Assembly: GCA_009692425.1 (NCBI GenBank)
Contig: SHZF01000044.1
Span: forward strand, 1 to 37,042
Direction: 5' to 3'
DNA from: Myxococcales bacterium
Lineage (GTDB): Bacteria; Myxococcota_A; UBA9042
DNA length: 37,042 bases
The position numbers and the translations under genes were made by a program. The notes under the pieces were generated by a model. That model saw only the letters and a list, made by a program, of their open reading frames with translations, ran no database searches and was not told the DNA's origin. This document shows positions 34,994 to 37,042 of the stretch, one piece after another. Position 1 is the first letter of the stretch. The number at the start of each line of letters is the position of its first letter.

Positions 34994-36048
34994 CGCCCCG
35001 TCTTGGAAAACCGTGCAATCACATCGGCCTTCGCCATCACCACCAGCCGATCCATCCCCTGCAGGCGGTAGTTGGCCTTGGGCGGAAACACGATGCGCCC
35101 GTCTGCAGTCTTGATGGCCAGCACCATCGCATCCTCCGCGCCCCACAACTGCGTTTCTGCCAACGTGCGGTCGACGCTGTCGGTCAACTCGTGCACCTCG
35201 AATTCTTCAACAGCAAGCTCGAAGTCGGCCTTGGCGGCATGGATTCCGACGATGTCGGTCACGTGCGGCCGCAGGATTTGCCACGCGATCCGGTGCCCCG
35301 CGACCAGACTCGGGCTGAACGTGAACTGCGCCCCGGCCCGCTCCAGCTTCGACAGGCTGTGCGGATCGTCGGCCTTGCCGTAGATGGTCAGCGCAGGGTT
35401 CAGCACGCGCGCCGTCAGCGTGAGGAACACATTCGACGCATCGTCGTGGAGCGCCGTCACCAACGTCTTGGCCCGCGTGATGCCAGCGGCCTCCAGAATA
35501 TCGTCTTGGGTGGCGTCGCCGTGCACGAACGGGATTTCGCTCGCCGCCGCCAACGCCTCCACCACCGCGTCGTTCGCATCAATCACGACGAGCGGGGCGT
35601 TGTGCTCGCGCAGTGTACGCACGGTCTCGCAACCGAGCCGGCCGTAGCCACAAACGATGGTGTGGTCGCGCAAGTGCGCGAGTTGGCGGTGCATGCGTGC
35701 CCTCCTGCGATAGGCGTCCCAGCCGCCCTTGGCGAAAAACTCCGTCATACTGCTGAGCGCGTAGGCGATGTTGCCCGCCCCCGCCACGATCAGGAAGATC
35801 GTAAACGACCGGCCCGCCACGTCGAGTTCGTGCGTCTCGCCGTAGCCGACCGTCGTGATCGTGATCACGGTCATATAGAACGCGTCGAAAAACGACCAGC
35901 CCGCAAGCACATGATAGCCCACGGTGCCGAGTGCGGTCAGGCCCGCCATGATGCCGAGCGCTCGCAGCGCCCGCGCGTGGACGATGCGGTTCTCGGGCGG
36001 CACGCGCAACCGATAGCCGCCAGGGTTCCGGGCGATCCGCGGGTTCAC
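34990..36048 (-). CDS. Kch-like two-TM potassium channel with RCK (TrkA-N/TrkA-C) domains
   Basis: A protein of 352 residues. A first span (ALGIMAGLTALGTVGYHVLAG), the pore helix FYMTVITIT, the K+ selectivity filter TVGYG (66-70) and a second span (SFTIFLIVAGAGNIAYALSS) form a pore unit of the two-span type. A cytoplasmic RCK domain follows, with the Rossmann motif CGYGRLG (133-139) and VIDAND, and then a TrkA-C domain at about 250-350. Such channels are gated by nucleotide or Ca2+ binding to RCK octamers. The start is taken as GTG 36048, since it overlaps the upstream stop (GTGA), as at the other junctions of this operon; GTG 36075 is possible. The downstream lipoprotein starts on its stop. 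Confidence 0.95.
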   Translation of the reverse strand: MNPRIARNPGGYRLRVPPENRIVHARALRALGIMAGLTALGTVGYHVLAGWSFFDAFYMTVITITTVGYGETHELDVAGRSFTIFLIVAGAGNIAYALSSMTEFFAKGGWDAYRRRARMHRQLAHLRDHTIVCGYGRLGCETVRTLREHNAPLVVIDANDAVVEALAAASEIPFVHGDATQDDILEAAGITRAKTLVTALHDDASNVFLTLTARVLNPALTIYGKADDPHSLSKLERAGAQFTFSPSLVAGHRIAWQILRPHVTDIVGIHAAKADFELAVEEFEVHELTDSVDRTLAETQLWGAEDAMVLAIKTADGRIVFPPKANYRLQGMDRLVVMAKADVIARFSKTGR

Positions 36049-37042
36049 GGCGGGCACTTGGGCGTGGTGCTGCACTTCTTAGTGAGCGCGTCGATTTTCT
36101 GGCACGCGTCCACCGTGCAGGGGTCCCCGTCGTCGCACGCCGCCTTCGGTCCCGCGCACGTACCGGCCTTGCAGACGTCTTGCAGCGTACACGGGTCGCC
36201 ATCGGTGCACGCGCCACCATCGACCGCAACGCCCTTGCCCTTGCATGCGCCGACCGCGCACTGATCACCGGTCGTGCACGCGTTGCCGTCACTGCACACG
36301 CCGCCGTCGGACTTCGCGCCCCCCGTGCATGTGCCACCGTTGCAGGTGTCGCCGGCCGTGCAGGGTTCGCCGTCGGAACACAGTGCACCGCCGCCTTTCT
36401 GCTTGAAGCCGCACGCCCCGCTGGCCTGCTCGCATGCGTCGTCGGTGCACGCGTTGCCGTCGTTGCACGGCTTGGCGCCGCCCTGGCACTTGCCGACCGT
36501 GCAGTGATCGAGGCTCGTACACAGGTTGCCGTCGTCACACGTGGCGGCGTTGTCGGCGTGCGTGCACTTGCCCAGCGTGCAGCCGTCGTCGGTACACGGG
36601 TCGTCGTCGTCGCAGTCCGACGGTTCGCTGCACGTGTCGTCGTAGGCGCGCAGGTTGTCGATGAACGGACCGGAACCGCCATTGCCGAGGCAGTCCGCCG
36701 TCCAGAAGCGCAGCCGCACCCGCACGATCTGGCCCGCCCACGCGCCGAGTTCGATCTTGACGGGGCGCCAGCCCGGCTGCGGATCGTAGGTCGCCAGCGT
36801 CTTCCAAGACTTGCCTCCATCGAGGCTCAGGTCCACGTCGAGGTTGTCGGGAAGGCCCGGTTCCCACGCGCCGCCCAGGTGAAAGCGCACGCCCACCGGC
36901 GTTCCCGCCTTGTAGGGCTGCAGGTCGAGTGCCGGCAGCCGCGCGATGCCGTCAACCTTTGAATCGCCGGGCGCGCACTGGAAGTCCTTGCCGTTGTTGA
37001 AGTTCAGCGAACAGTCCGGCGACAGCGCTCCCGGCGGATCCG
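36045..37042 (-). CDS. Cysteine-rich secreted protein (partial, 5' end outside the window)
   Basis: The frame is open to the right edge, so only the last 332 or so residues are visible. The N-terminal visible part contains NFNNGKDFQCAPGD and a beta-sandwich-like stretch (VDLSLDGGKSWKTLATYDPQPGWRPVKIELGAWAGQIVRVRLRF, split here for length) resembling MAM/F5-8-like jelly-roll modules. The rest is a run of about seven cysteine-rich units of 'CDDGDPCTxDxCxxGxCxG' type, as found in secreted myxobacterial proteins. The repeated Asp-rich turn suggests Ca2+ binding, which is an inference. No C-terminal anchor is present: the protein ends in STTPKCPP. Its stop overlaps the GTG of the K+ channel gene. 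Confidence 0.85.
   Translation of the reverse strand, partial: DPPGALSPDCSLNFNNGKDFQCAPGDSKVDGIARLPALDLQPYKAGTPVGVRFHLGGAWEPGLPDNLDVDLSLDGGKSWKTLATYDPQPGWRPVKIELGAWAGQIVRVRLRFWTADCLGNGGSGPFIDNLRAYDDTCSEPSDCDDDDPCTDDGCTLGKCTHADNAATCDDGNLCTSLDHCTVGKCQGGAKPCNDGNACTDDACEQASGACGFKQKGGGALCSDGEPCTAGDTCNGGTCTGGAKSDGGVCSDGNACTTGDQCAVGACKGKGVAVDGGACTDGDPCTLQDVCKAGTCAGPKAACDDGDPCTVDACQKIDALTKKCSTTPKCPP

Overview
The window is very GC-rich, densely coding bacterial DNA. It probably comes from a member of the Myxococcota (former Deltaproteobacteria). That assignment is an inference from gene content: a Ser/Thr kinase with an N-terminal kinase and one membrane span, a large IPT/TIG lipoprotein, secreted proteins with cysteine-rich repeats of the CGNGxCDNGExC type, a bacterial fibrinogen-like protein, a C-terminal anchor resembling MYXO-CTERM, and many lipoproteins. 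No rRNA, tRNA, CRISPR array, insertion sequence, integrase or phage gene was found. The region looks like ordinary chromosome rich in cell-envelope genes.

Layout. 1-1519 (+) is the end of a polytopic membrane protein, cut by the window edge. 1542-1636 is a 19-bp tandem repeat that runs into the 3' end of apaG. On the minus strand a transmembrane Ser/Thr kinase (2051-4492) is followed by apaG (1618-2007). On the plus strand lie a dCMP deaminase-like gene (4616-5092) and a soluble three-PAS hybrid histidine kinase (5178-7436). A long minus-strand unit runs from 17718 down to 7428: a lipoprotein with a Pro/Lys/Glu spacer, a barrel-like domain fused to SppA protease, a 1453-residue IPT/TIG lipoprotein, a YgfZ/GcvT-like folate-binding protein, and a P-loop nucleotide-kinase-like protein. 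Upstream of it lies an aldehyde dehydrogenase (17839-19467, minus). Divergent from that is an LtaS-like membrane sulfatase/phosphotransferase (19569-21881, plus) whose N-terminus is built of five 9-residue repeats.

21882-22082 is an unusually AT-richer convergent spacer. Two minus-strand genes follow: a helical-repeat (TPR-like) protein (22083-23939) and a poorly characterised small ORF (24006-24404). The plus strand then carries a secreted protein with P-domain and fibrinogen-like domains (24579-26537). After it comes a tight run of a small secreted protein (26722-27285), a CHAP-domain cysteine-rich surface protein (27282-30185) and the ABC-F ATPase Uup (30187-32004).

The right end is a minus-strand operon in which every junction is a 4-bp stop/start overlap. 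It encodes a cysteine-rich secreted protein cut by the window edge, a Kch-like potassium channel with an RCK domain, a lipoprotein, and a zinc-ribbon protein of unknown function.

The genes suggest two themes. One is envelope building and remodelling: SppA, CHAP, sulfatase, and the IPT, P-domain and cysteine-rich surface proteins. The other is signalling and housekeeping: kinases, K+ channel, ApaG, YgfZ, Uup and nucleotide enzymes. The most unusual points are the translational coupling of secreted or surface proteins to cytoplasmic or ion-channel proteins, the barrel-SppA fusion, the separate P-loop kinase and deaminase that resemble the two halves of fused deaminases, and the repeat-built N-terminus of the sulfatase with a start codon in most of its repeats.
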